A stretch of 64,000 nt of DNA, from NCBI RefSeq assembly GCF_014692525.1, contig NZ_JACNYL010000001.1, positions 558,001 through 622,000 on the forward strand, given 5' to 3'. The stretch is from Sphingobacterium chuzhouense. GTDB lineage: Bacteria; Bacteroidota; Bacteroidia; Sphingobacteriales; Sphingobacteriaceae. Positions 1 through 9,500 of this stretch are shown in pieces (the stretch's first letter is position 1; every line of letters begins with the position of its first letter). Below the pieces are notes generated by a model. It made no database searches. It was not told where the DNA came from and saw nothing but the letters and a program-made list of their open reading frames with translations. The position numbers and the translations under genes are program-made.

Positions 1-2609
1 TAGATAAAATTCTCCATCATACGACGGGAATCTACATCCACAAAGTTCATCGAGCCATATTTTCCCCATCTAAAATTTTGTGTCGCATTCTCATAGAGCT
101 TTTCCATATTCGCCATTAATTGCCCCTCTTGTTGCTTGGGAAGCTCCACTGGCATCAGCTTACGAACGATACCTTCATCTACAATATATTTATCCAGTCC
201 TGCCATGAGATTTGTCGGTGTGTAATTGGTAAAGTAAATCGGTCTTTCCCAATTGTTCGTCAAAACAATGGACATCAAACTTAATTCCGCCCGCGAAACA
301 TGATTTTGAGGATAGTCCCATTTCATTTTGTCCACAACATACTCAGACCATTTCGACGGAACGACCTGATGATTTATAACGGCCTGTTTATCTACCGCCA
401 TTTCTATCTTCTTCGCCGGCAAATAGCTCAACATCTTTCCATTCTGGGTCTGCACCTGATTGGTCGGATTATCCGACAACAGGAATTCCAATAAGGTATC
501 GAGATGGACATAGTTTTCTATCCCTTGATCCACAAAGGGCATATAATCCCGCACACCCTCTGCCAGTTTAGCTGTATCAAAATTCAATCTGACCGGAGCA
601 GCATCATTCACTTGGTTAGACAATTGCCTTACATACCAATGCGATTGCAGATAACTTAAATTAACAATGCGTACATCGGTACGGATACCCTCCACTTCCT
701 GTAAATACCACAGTGGAAAAGTATCATTGTCGGCATAGGTAAACAAAATGGCATTGGGTTTGCAAGATGCGAGATAATTATACGCCATATCCCGCGCCAA
801 TGATCTATCTGACCGATCATGGTCATCCCAGTTTTCTGAAATCAAAAGAACAGGCGCTGCCAATAAACAAACCAGACCCGATGTCATGACTGAAGCTCTT
901 AAACTCACCTTCCTATTCATAAAGTCTGCAAGCCCCAACACACCTAGACCTATCCAAATGGAAAACGCATAGAACGATCCGGCATAGGCATAATCACGTT
1001 CCCGGGGTTGTATGGGTGTCTGATTAAGATAAATAACAATAGCTGCACCTGTAAAAAAGAAGAGTAACGCGACGATAGATGCAAACCGCTTATCTTTTCG
1101 AAAATGCCATATTAAGCCAATCACTCCTATAAATAGCGGAAGAAAATAATACACATTGCGGCTCGGATTGGTATACATTGATTCAGGGAGGTCTGTTTGA
1201 CCACCGACCAACCGACTGTCTATTGTTTTTAACCCCGAAATCCAATTGCCCTCACTATATCCACCATAATTTTGCTCATCATTTTGCCGACCGACAAAAT
1301 TCCAAAAGAAATAACGGCTGTACATATTTCCCAATTGGTATTTAAAGAAAAAATTCAGATTATCAGAGAATGTGGGGTTTTCGTTTGGTGCCAACCCCAG
1401 GTAACTTCTATAATAGTCCGCGTGTTTCTCACTGTAAAGACGCGGAAAAAGCATTTCATTACTATAAGTATATTGAGAGATACCTTCGATTTTTTCGTAT
1501 TTTGTCGTTCCTTTTTTATAGGTTTCCGTTGGCTTTATCCCGGTTACTTGCGCATCGAAAGTCTGCCCCCTTAATAAGGGTTCCTTACCATATTGTTCTC
1601 GATTGAGATAACCGAGAAAAGCGTAGACATTATCGGGTGAATTGTTATTTAAAGCAGGGTCAGCATGTGCGCGGATAGCAATCATCGCGTAGGACAAGTA
1701 ACCAAAACAAATAAAGCTCAAACTCAACAAACTGATATTTAAAATAGGTCTTCCTTGAAGCACACTGTATCGGATACCCCACACCAAACCACCAACAAGA
1801 AGCAAGAAGAAAAATACAATTCCAGAACCGAATCCCAAGCCGAGTTGGTTCACAAAAAACACATCAAAAGTAGCAGCTATCCGTATAGAATACTGGATAA
1901 GACCCCAAAGTATAAGCGCCAACACCGTAATACCTATTGTTAGTGCTTTTACCATCCCTTTCCAAGTGATTTGCTGGTTTTTCTTAAAATAAACAACTAG
2001 AGCAATCGCCGGAATAGTCAATAAGTTTAGTAAATGCACGCCGATAGATAAACCCATGATATAGGCTATCAAAATCAGCCAGCGGTTAGCATCAGGTTCT
2101 TCCGCTCTTCTCTCCCATTTCAAAATCAACCAAAAGACGACTGCGGTGCATAAAGAGGACATGGCATATACTTCCGATTCGACCGCAGAGTACCAAAACG
2201 TATCCGTAAAACCGTAGGCTAACGCTCCGATTACCCCCGCCAGCATAATTTGGATCACCATCCAATTCGTTGGTGTTCCTCCCCTTCCAATAAGAATCTT
2301 TCTTGTAAGTGCCGTGATTGTCCAGAAGAGGAATAAAATGGTGAGTCCACTGCATACTGCCGAACCTATATTCATCCAATAGGCAATTTTTGATACATCC
2401 CCTAAAGCAAAATTGGAAAATATATTCTGTATCATTAAAAACAGAGGTGCCCCAGGCTGATGGACGATTTGGAGTCTATAAGCAGAAGCTATAAATTCCC
2501 CCGTATCCCACCAACTAGTAAAGCGATCTGCAGTTATAATATAGACAACGGTTGTAAGGATAGCACAAAGCCATCCAAATAAATTGTTAATTTTATCGTA
2601 GGTTTTCAT
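1..2609 (-). CDS. DUF2723 / GT117-type multi-pass membrane protein, 3' end outside window
   Basis: The reading frame opens at an ATG complementary to 2607-2609 and stays open to the first base of the window, giving about 869 residues without a stop. The C-terminus is missing. The protein begins MKTYDKINNLFGWLCAILTT and has an early TSWWDTGEFIASAYRLQ stretch followed by QPGAPLF, then many hydrophobic segments. That layout is typical of the DUF2723 family, annotated as family-117 glycosyltransferases or protein O-mannosyltransferase-like proteins of Bacteroidota, usually about 1000 residues. The role is inferred from family only: transfer of a sugar from a lipid carrier at the inner membrane, possibly in protein O-glycosylation. 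The far end of the visible frame is soluble in character (GSMNFVDVDSRRMMENF), as expected for the C-terminal periplasmic domain. metF lies 91 bp upstream on the same strand. No strong promoter was seen in the gap. Confidence 0.8.
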   Translation of the reverse strand, partial: MKTYDKINNLFGWLCAILTTVVYIITADRFTSWWDTGEFIASAYRLQIVHQPGAPLFLMIQNIFSNFALGDVSKIAYWMNIGSAVCSGLTILFLFWTITALTRKILIGRGGTPTNWMVIQIMLAGVIGALAYGFTDTFWYSAVESEVYAMSSLCTAVVFWLILKWERRAEEPDANRWLILIAYIMGLSIGVHLLNLLTIPAIALVVYFKKNQQITWKGMVKALTIGITVLALILWGLIQYSIRIAATFDVFFVNQLGLGFGSGIVFFFLLLVGGLVWGIRYSVLQGRPILNISLLSLSFICFGYLSYAMIAIRAHADPALNNNSPDNVYAFLGYLNREQYGKEPLLRGQTFDAQVTGIKPTETYKKGTTKYEKIEGISQYTYSNEMLFPRLYSEKHADYYRSYLGLAPNENPTFSDNLNFFFKYQLGNMYSRYFFWNFVGRQNDEQNYGGYSEGNWISGLKTIDSRLVGGQTDLPESMYTNPSRNVYYFLPLFIGVIGLIWHFRKDKRFASIVALLFFFTGAAIVIYLNQTPIQPRERDYAYAGSFYAFSIWIGLGVLGLADFMNRKVSLRASVMTSGLVCLLAAPVLLISENWDDHDRSDRSLARDMAYNYLASCKPNAILFTYADNDTFPLWYLQEVEGIRTDVRIVNLSYLQSHWYVRQLSNQVNDAAPVRLNFDTAKLAEGVRDYMPFVDQGIENYVHLDTLLEFLLSDNPTNQVQTQNGKMLSYLPAKKIEMAVDKQAVINHQVVPSKWSEYVVDKMKWDYPQNHVSRAELSLMSIVLTNNWERPIYFTNYTPTNLMAGLDKYIVDEGIVRKLMPVELPKQQEGQLMANMEKLYENATQNFRWGKYGSMNFVDVDSRRMMENFI

Positions 2610-2700
2610 AAAACACGCTTTGTTAGCCTAATTTAAAACTACATATAACTGCTGTCAAAATCTGTATATTAACAAATTTTAACAACCCAAAAAGCTATCA

Positions 2701-3657
2701 TTATACCAAACGTTCCACAATTTTCTTCGTCGGTCCGGGATTACTCATGGTATAAAAATGTAACACAGGAGCCCCAAATTTGATTAATTCTTTACATTGC
2801 TCCACTAACCATTCTTCCCCTACCTGCCGCACATCCGCATTTGTTTTGCAATCCTCTACCGCCTCGCTTAATTCCTCTGGGATATCCAAATGGAAAATCT
2901 TAGGTAGTGTAATCAACTGCCTCTTGGTAGTCATTGGCTTTAAACCCGGGATAATAGGTACATGAATACCGTTATCCCTACATTTCGTGACAAATTCTTT
3001 ATACTTTTCGACGTTGAAAAACATCTGTGTTACAATAAACTCCGCGCCCATCTCCACTTTTTTCTTCAACCATTTAAAATCGGTATTGAAATTCGGTGAT
3101 TCAAAATGTTTCTCCGGATAGCCCGCCACTCCTATACAAAAATCTGTTTTTGCTGAACTTTCGATATCTTCATGCAGATATTTCCCGTTATTCATATCAA
3201 CAACCTGCTGTAGCAAGTCGGTGGCATAAGCGTGTCCGCCGGGTGTAGGAACAAAATCGGGATCTCCTTTTCTTGCGTCACCACGAAGCACGAGTACATT
3301 GTCAATACCCAGAAAATTTAGATCAATAAGTGCATTTTCCGTTTCCTCTTTCGTAAATCCTCCACAAATCAGATGAGGCACAGCGTCCACTTTGTATTTG
3401 TTCATAATAGCTGCACAAATAGCGACGGTACCGGGTCGCTTTCGGTACGCAACACGCTCTAACAGTCCGCTTACATGTTGCTTATACATGTAATCTTCTC
3501 GATGATAGGTCACGTCAATGAACGGAGGTTTGAATTCCATAAGCTCATCCATCGTTTTGAAAATACTTTGAATACCTTGCCCTTTTGCGGGAGGCAATAA
3601 CTCGAATGAAAACAAAGTCTTTCCGTTTGCGTTTTTTATATGGTCTACGATTTTCAT
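2701..3657 (-). CDS. metF: Methylenetetrahydrofolate reductase
   Basis: The 318-residue product matches the MetF/MTHFR TIM-barrel family (E. coli MetF is 296 residues). It reduces 5,10-methylene-THF to 5-methyl-THF using FAD and a nicotinamide cofactor, supplying methyl groups for methionine synthesis in the cytoplasm. Visible family marks are the N-terminal FSFELLPPAKG segment with the conserved glutamate, IDVTYHRE, a VLRGD loop around residue 124, GVAGYPEKH, and FIVTQMFFN followed by the PIIPGLKPM strand. The start MKIVDHIKNANGK is the natural one. The gene stands in a minus-strand run after rpsP and rimM, but 126 bp separates it from rimM, and a 14-bp palindrome lies in its leader. I see nothing missing in the protein. 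Confidence 0.95.
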   Translation of the reverse strand: MKIVDHIKNANGKTLFSFELLPPAKGQGIQSIFKTMDELMEFKPPFIDVTYHREDYMYKQHVSGLLERVAYRKRPGTVAICAAIMNKYKVDAVPHLICGGFTKEETENALIDLNFLGIDNVLVLRGDARKGDPDFVPTPGGHAYATDLLQQVVDMNNGKYLHEDIESSAKTDFCIGVAGYPEKHFESPNFNTDFKWLKKKVEMGAEFIVTQMFFNVEKYKEFVTKCRDNGIHVPIIPGLKPMTTKRQLITLPKIFHLDIPEELSEAVEDCKTNADVRQVGEEWLVEQCKELIKFGAPVLHFYTMSNPGPTKKIVERLV

Positions 3658-3688
3658 CTTGATAAATTCTTCTTAAAGGTGGTATGCC

Positions 3689-3702
3689 CCGCCAATTGGC
3701 GG
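3689..3702. promoter_or_regulatory. Perfect 14-bp palindrome in the metF leader
   Basis: CCGCCAATTGGCGG is a perfect inverted repeat 31 bp upstream of the metF start. It could be an operator for a dimeric regulator or a short RNA hairpin. A near -7 element (TATCTTTC on the minus strand, complement of about 3737-3744) lies a little further upstream, so the palindrome would sit inside the transcript or overlap the transcription start region. Which regulator, if any, binds it cannot be read from the sequence. Confidence 0.4.
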
Positions 3703-3783
3703 ATCATGATGGTTTCATTTTTAGCTAAAAGTTACGAAAGATATGGAAGTTAGGGGAGTTATTAAAATGAAATTCATTTTTGA

Positions 3784-4311
3784 TTATATTTCGCGATATA
3801 GATCAATCAAACCTTCTGGCAACTCCACTTCTAGAACCTGCTCTTCTGCATCGATTCCCAGAATAAGATCTTCACTTAAAGGAAACATCAACTCCTTCCC
3901 ATCAAAATCAACGGTAGCAATAAATTGCTGCGGAAACTCTTGCACATCGATTATTTCACCGATCTCACCTTCATGTTCATCCACTACAAGATATCCGACA
4001 AAATCGGTGTAGCGAAAATCATCCGGGTCTCTTTCGGGCATTTTATCCTTGGACAGATAGACCTTCTTTTTTATAAGCTCTTTCGTTTTGTCCACATGAT
4101 CTATGTCTTCTAGATTTAAGTACGCCGTGCTGTTGTTGTGTAATTTTATACTATCTACAAAATAAGGTATCAACTTTTTGTTTATCTCCAAAAAGAGCAC
4201 ATTCAAATCTAATTCTGCATAATCGGCGAATTCAAAATAAAGTTGCAATTCACCTTTTAATCCACGTGTCTTCGTGATGTAACCAATATAAAAAGCGTCG
4301 TTGATGTTCAT
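3784..4311 (-). CDS. rimM: Ribosome maturation factor RimM
   Basis: This encodes a 175-residue 16S rRNA processing/30S maturation factor. The N-terminal RimM domain begins with the typical DAFYIGYITKTRGLKGELQL stretch, followed by a PRC-barrel half with DFRYTDFVGYLVVD and ATVDFDGKELMFPL near the C-terminus. RimM binds ribosomal protein S19 and assists 30S head assembly. I place the start at the ATG complementary to 4309-4311, because the 15 residues that an upstream start would add (MSPFLSRKKEIKYII) lie in a hairpin-forming repeat and are not part of the family. rpsP is the next gene upstream, the usual partner, but here about 430 bp with a terminator and a repeat element separate the two, so they may not be co-transcribed. 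Confidence 0.93.
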   Translation of the reverse strand: MNINDAFYIGYITKTRGLKGELQLYFEFADYAELDLNVLFLEINKKLIPYFVDSIKLHNNSTAYLNLEDIDHVDKTKELIKKKVYLSKDKMPERDPDDFRYTDFVGYLVVDEHEGEIGEIIDVQEFPQQFIATVDFDGKELMFPLSEDLILGIDAEEQVLEVELPEGLIDLYREI

Positions 4312-4325
4312 AATAATGTATTTAA

Positions 4326-4678
4326 TCTCCTTTTTTCTTGATAAAAAAGGAGACAAAAAATCAAGGCTTGCATGGTTCCGCTACCTTTACTTGACTATTC
4401 CTAAACAGAATGGAACTCGCTGCGCTCAAACAACATTCTGTTTTTAACGGAATATTCTGCATAAAGCTGCCCGCGGAACAACGCGAGGCCGTTTTAATAC
4501 GCGTAACTGCAATCCATCAATAATCACGTTCATTTACGCATACGCACTACCCCTCTTTAACACGTCAATGTCGCATCCGGATGTTTTACAACTGTACAAA
4601 TTCACCCTTAGTACTGTCCCAAATGTAAAACATCCGAAGCGACGAGGTTTTTGGTTCTTTTTTACGGGAAAAAAGAAC
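4326..4678. repeat. Candidate intergenic repeat/MITE-like element with terminal hairpins
   Basis: This roughly 350-bp non-coding block between rimM and rpsP is built of inverted repeats. At its left end is an 11-bp-arm hairpin (tctcctttttt at 4326-4336 against aaaaaaggaga at 4343-4353). At its right end is a 10-bp-arm hairpin (gttctttttt at 4654-4663 against aaaaaagaac at 4669-4678). Inside is a long imperfect pair, gtcgcatccggatgttttac near 4569 against its complement ending in gcgac near 4643. The segment also holds aactcgctgcgctcaaacaa and gcccgcggaacaacgcg, short strings that I associate with dispersed intergenic repeats in Bacteroidota. No coding frame of note occupies it. Repeat status is inferred, since only one copy lies in this window. 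Confidence 0.5.
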
Positions 4679-4690
4679 ATAAAAAAGGTA

Positions 4691-4723
4691 TTAAAAAAGC
4701 CGAATTTTCATAAACTCGGCTTT
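4691..4723 (-). terminator. Intrinsic terminator of rpsP
   Basis: On the minus strand the sequence AAAGCCGAG, a 12-base loop region, then TCGGCTTTTTTAATACC forms an 8-bp stem (arms 4696-4703 and 4716-4723) followed directly by a T-run. It lies 23 bp past the rpsP stop codon. This is a textbook rho-independent terminator for rpsP and implies that rimM needs its own promoter or read-through. Confidence 0.8.
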
Positions 4724-4745
4724 CTTGAATCTGTATGAATAAGAT

Positions 4746-5315
4746 TTATCCTTCAGTTTCTTCTGTGTTTGCAGCACTTTCTGCTGTTGCTTCAGGGGCT
4801 TCCGCAGGAGCTTCTGTTTCCGCTTCACCTTCTGCAGCTTCAGTTTCTTCTGCAACTGGAGCATTTTTAGCAGCAAGAGCGGCAGCTTTTTCTGCATTTT
4901 TCTTTGCTTCCGCAGCAAGAGCAGCTTTTTTAGCTTCTTCTTTCGATTGATCTAAGCCTGTTTTCTTACCTTCAATCTTAGCGTCTTTTTCTTCCAACCA
5001 CTTAGCGAATTTCTCTTCCGCTTGACCTTCGTCAAAAGCACCTTTCTTCACACCACCTTCTAAGTGTTTTTTGTAAAGAACACCTTTGTAAGAAAGGATA
5101 GCACGAGCTGTGTCAGTAGGTTGTGCACCTACGTTCATCCAGTACAATGCTCTGTCGAAATCCAAAACGATAGTCGCCGGGTTTGTGTTTGGGTTGTAAG
5201 AACCTAAACGTTCAATGAATTTACCGTCACGTGGAGCACGTGAATCTGCTACTACTACATGGTAAAAAGGTTTTCCTTTTTTACCGTGTCTTTGCAATCT
5301 GATTTTAGTTGCCAT
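4746..5315 (-). CDS. rpsP: 30S ribosomal protein S16 with long Ala/Glu-rich tail
   Basis: The first 80 or so residues are the S16 core ([20 protein letters not shown], then [22 protein letters not shown], written here in two pieces), which binds 16S rRNA in the 30S body. At 189 residues it is about twice the length of E. coli S16 (82). The extra C-terminal half is low-complexity and rich in alanine, glutamate and lysine, ending in [13 protein letters not shown]. Extended S16 proteins are common in Bacteroidota, so this is a clade feature rather than damage. A clear -7 element lies upstream at 5374-5381 and a terminator directly downstream, so the gene looks monocistronic. Confidence 0.97.
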   Translation of the reverse strand: MATKIRLQRHGKKGKPFYHVVVADSRAPRDGKFIERLGSYNPNTNPATIVLDFDRALYWMNVGAQPTDTARAILSYKGVLYKKHLEGGVKKGAFDEGQAEEKFAKWLEEKDAKIEGKKTGLDQSKEEAKKAALAAEAKKNAEKAAALAAKNAPVAEETEAAEGEAETEAPAEAPEATAESAANTEETEG

Positions 5316-5345
5316 TCTTTTTTAATTGTTTATGTATTCAACATA

Positions 5346-5381
5346 TCCCCCGTGCTTCGCGCAAGAGGGGACGCAAAGATA
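5346..5381 (-). promoter_or_regulatory. rpsP promoter -7 element and 5'-terminal hairpin
   Basis: On the minus strand TATCTTTG (complement of 5374-5381) fits the Bacteroidota TAnnTTTG -7 consensus exactly. A few bases downstream begins a hairpin, TCCCC (complement of 5367-5371) pairing with GGGGA (complement of 5346-5350), with CTTGCGCGAAG-like sequence inside. The transcript would therefore start at or next to a stable stem-loop, about 30 bases before the rpsP start codon. No good -33 box was seen. Confidence 0.6.
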
Positions 5382-5440
5382 GCAATTAAAAACTAAAAAG
5401 GAAAAAATTAAATACGGCTAAAGATTAACTTGATTAAATA

Positions 5441-6439
5441 CTATTCGTAAGTGACTACTATAAGCTCCTTTCGACGGTTACCTTCACCAACGATTTCAGT
5501 AGGTAATTCTAATGCATTGAAACGATAACTATATGTTGTTTTTCCATCAAATAAGAAAGGTAGATTATCTGTATTATTATCTATACCCAAATCTGTCCAA
5601 TTAATATCATCTCCTTCAGGTAGTGTCCAATTAATATCTTCATCCCCTTCTATTTCAGCATCGGCCTGGCTTCTAGCAATACTATTAGCACTTACTACTT
5701 CAGCTAGATCATAGGGATGGAAGCCTAATTGCGCATAAATTTTAGTTAAATAATGTGGGTTTCCCAAATAAGTATTGGAAACTTCTTTTTTGTACGGAAT
5801 CAGGCTTATTAGCGGATCTGTTCCAAGCTGAGCGTGCTTTAAATATCCATCAAGCTGAGTGGATATAACATTATCGTCTTCGTATAAATAGCGCACTTCT
5901 TCTTCCTTTCCTAAAGTAACAAATGGAGATGGCAGATCGAAACTCATTTTACGATAACGAATGGATGAAGGCTTACGATTCGACCCCTCATAGCTAAACG
6001 TCGCTAACAATTCGTTTTCCTCTTTACTCTCCTTATCCTGTTCCCAAACGGGATGTTTCGAGGTATAATTATATTTTTGGTATAACAAATCTACATATAC
6101 TTCTTTCAGCCTTCCTTGTGCATCCCAATGATAACTTAAGTGCTCGACATATTCTTCATCTCTATATTCATCTTTAGCCCTTCGCTCTATTCGAGAAAAT
6201 TCGACACGCCCGTTAGTTCCATAATAAAACTCTTTATCGTTGACCTTTTTTAAACGTCCCATGGCATCGTATTCAAACCTATAGGTCGTACCAGTTGCAG
6301 ATGAGCCATATCCTCCTGTAGCCGTGACAGTATTTATTTCTATGCTTGAAATCCTATCAGATAAAAGGTCTTCCATATCATCCGATTTGCACGCTGCAAA
6401 AAGTCCGCAAACCAACAATATATAGAGTAGTCTCTTCAT
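5441..6439 (-). CDS. Hypothetical lipoprotein with YD-repeat-like segments
   Basis: The 332-residue product starts with a lipoprotein signal (MKRLLYILLVCGLFAACKS, lipobox cysteine at 17) and should sit in the outer membrane or periplasm. Residues about 50-115 contain YRFEYDAMGRLKKV and LSYHWDAQGRLKEVYVD, which resemble the YD/RHS repeat motif of secreted toxins and wall proteins. Only a few repeats are present and there is no RHS core or toxin tip. The tail (TTYSYRFNALELPTEIVGEG) is again YD-like. Such small YD-like lipoproteins are frequent in Bacteroidota and have no assigned function. It is divergent from addA, with its own -7 element in the shared gap. I do not recognise a specific family name. 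Confidence 0.8.
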   Translation of the reverse strand: MKRLLYILLVCGLFAACKSDDMEDLLSDRISSIEINTVTATGGYGSSATGTTYRFEYDAMGRLKKVNDKEFYYGTNGRVEFSRIERRAKDEYRDEEYVEHLSYHWDAQGRLKEVYVDLLYQKYNYTSKHPVWEQDKESKEENELLATFSYEGSNRKPSSIRYRKMSFDLPSPFVTLGKEEEVRYLYEDDNVISTQLDGYLKHAQLGTDPLISLIPYKKEVSNTYLGNPHYLTKIYAQLGFHPYDLAEVVSANSIARSQADAEIEGDEDINWTLPEGDDINWTDLGIDNNTDNLPFLFDGKTTYSYRFNALELPTEIVGEGNRRKELIVVTYE

Positions 6440-6471
6440 AACTTTAATTAACTAGTAGTCATTGCAATACA

Positions 6472-6479
6472 CAAATATA
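6472..6479 (-). promoter_or_regulatory. -7 element for the YD-like lipoprotein gene
   Basis: TATATTTG on the minus strand matches TAnnTTTG and lies about 33 bp upstream of the ATG at 6439. The opposite-facing addA has only a near match (TTACTTTG at about 6556-6563) a few bases before its ATG, which would give an almost leaderless message. A -33 box is not convincing for either. Confidence 0.5.
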
Positions 6480-6568
6480 TGAAACAAAGTTTATTTCCAC
6501 TATCTTTTATTTTTTCTTTCTAATATTTCCTTTTTTGCCTTTTTCATTTTTACTCCTTACTTTGTAGC

Positions 6569-9500
6569 ATGAACACTGTTGCTCCTTTAAAAATATTGAA
6601 AGCCTCGGCTGGTTCGGGGAAGACGTTCAGCCTAACGCTCCATTACCTTACCTTATTGCTGTCCAACGAAAACAGCTATCGGGAGACTCTCGCTGTAACG
6701 TTTACCAACAAAGCCACGGCAGAAATGAAGGAACGGATACTCCATGTTCTGCAAGGACTAGCGACAGCTGACAAAAGCCAAAAAATCGAGGACTTCAGGC
6801 AGCTCCTACTCGAACAATTTCCGGAATGGGATACATCGCAATTGCAACAAAAAGCACATCGCGTATATCGTAAGATCCTACACGATTACAGTCGCTTCAC
6901 CGTCAGCACGATAGATGGTTTTTCACAAAAGGTTATCCGCAGTTTCACCTATGAGCTCAACCTTGACGCAGCTTATAAAATAGAGATGAATACCTCCAAG
7001 GTAAAACAGGATTTATCTATTATGCTCAATCAATTACTGGATGAACGTCCCGATTTGCTCGAATGGATTATCGAATATGCGGAACAAAAAATAGCCCGTA
7101 ATGAAAACTGGAACTATCGGCAACAGCTTCTTAGCCTTGCTAACTTGATTTTTACCGAGAACTTCCAAGAGTTTAATGCTTACTTGGCCTCTGCCAAGGC
7201 TGGCGATGTATTTACGCTACTCAACAAAGATGTCCAGGAGAAAACAAAATTTTTCCTAGATACCTTAAGCCAGACCATACAAACATTTACGGCGACATTT
7301 CGCTCGTTTGATATCGCAGCCGATGAACTTAAAGGAAAATCCCGAAACAAGCTTATCGCCGCTAATAAGGTTAACGATAATATATATAAAAAATCGCCTT
7401 CTGATCTACAGAAAGATTTTGATCGCTTTTTGGCATTATTGGATGATGATGATCCCTATACCACAACGGATAAAAGTGTACGTTATGATATCCAACAGGC
7501 ATTGCAACCTATTCTCCAACAATTTGCGGATTTATACAGATTGTTTCCAACGTTCATTGCGTACCAGTCCGTACAGAATAACCTGTATTACCTACGGTTA
7601 CTTAAAGAGATGAGTGATTTGCTGAGCCAATGGCGAAAGGAAAACGGCGCACAACTCATTTCTGACGCCCAAATATTGCTAAATCGGCTGGGGTTAGACG
7701 AACACAACGATCCAACGTTCATTTGGGAAAAAATTGGCAATCGTTACAACTATTTTCTGTTTGATGAGTTTCAGGATACGTCCCGTATTCAATGGAAAAA
7801 TTACAGCCCGTTGTTAATCAACGCGCTGGGGAACGCCAAACAGAAAATCAACGAGCACCTCCTAGTTGGTGACGTGAAACAGAGCATCTATCGCTGGCGT
7901 AACGGCGACTGGCGTATCTTATTACAGCAGGTAGAGGATCAAATCGCACAAGCTTTCCATTTGTCTGAACAGCAACGTTCCGCCTTTATTGAAAGCAGTT
8001 CCTTAGAAACAAATTTTCGGAGCTATCCTCACATCATTGCATTAAACAATTACCTGTTTGGTGCCATTCCCCAGAAACTACAGGATGTTCTCAACGAGAA
8101 AGTAATGGAATGTCTCGATGAAGAAGGACAACATTGGTGGACTTCTTCCGGCAATGCCGAGATGCTCATAAAGGCCTACAAAAACAGCACACAACAAGTA
8201 CCTTCCCACCGACACGATGATCCAAACAAGGTCGGTTCTATAGAAATTCAGTATTTGCCCGTGGCGAATGGGATGAGGAGGCGAAACCAAGTCATGGAAG
8301 ATGCTTTGCAACTCCTCTGTGATAAAATCCACTCTTGGATATCATCGGGTCGATACAAAGCAAAGCAAATTGGGATTCTAGTCAGGAGCAATGCGCAGGC
8401 ACGTCAAGTCATTGAAACATTAATGCTTTATAAAAACAGCACAGAACTGGAATTTGATGTCATCTCCGGCGACGCACTATATCTCTCCTCCAATGATGCC
8501 GTTTTATTGCTTATCGAGACACTCAAAGCACTGGTATATACGACGGACAAACATGTTATCCACCGTGCAAAAATGGCTTACCTTTACCAGCTAGTCAATG
8601 GCCGACAAAAATTTGATGATGCCTATTGGCTGGCGTTTAAAAATAATAATCTCCACGATATCGAAGCCATTTTACCTACTCATTTACCAGAACAATGGTC
8701 GAGACTGCAGCAATCGCCCCTTATACACTTAGTCGAACAATTGATCGAAATATATGGGCTTCATGAAGCCGACAGCATACATATTCCTTATTTATTGGCC
8801 TTTAAGGATATAGTCTCCAATTTTTCCGCAACGGGTGAACGCGGCATTACCCAATTTCTACAATATTGGGAAGAAGACGCTAGCAACGCTTCGTTGCCGG
8901 CAAACGGAAAGATCGATGCGATTGAAGTGACGACTATACATAAATCAAAAGGACTGGCGTACGATGTCGTCATGCTTCCTTTTTGTTCCTGGGATCTGGA
9001 TGGTATGACCAATGGCGATTTTTGGATTGATACGGCCGGCTCGCCCTTTGAAGCATTGGGCAAAATACCCATAAAATACAGTAGCACCATCGGAAAATCG
9101 ATTTTCTACAAGCAATATTTTGAAGAAATGTTGTTCAACTACATGGACGCATTGAACACATTTTATGTAGCGACCACCAGAGCCGTACAGCATCTATATG
9201 TATTAGCACCATCGTTCAAGGAAAATGTAGATAAGAAAACAGGCGAGGTACTCGGATTCGATATAAAAAACGAATATATCAGCGATGTGCTTTACCAAGT
9301 TTTATCCGATGAACATGCCCCGTTTCCGTTTCACGAGAATCATGTTTTGGCAGATCATCCTGTTCCCAAAACACCCGACGAAGCATTATCCAATCAAAAA
9401 GAACGTGAACATACATCTACGGAGACAAAAATTGAATACCGCAACGTCAGCTTGTCAACCTATCCAGTCTCCTCCGAATTGCAAAACGCCTTCGACAAAT

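Noticed and set aside
4691..4918. Lys/Leu-rich minus-strand ORF within rpsP
   Set aside because: It is a frame-shifted reading of the Ala/Glu-rich S16 tail and also covers the terminator.
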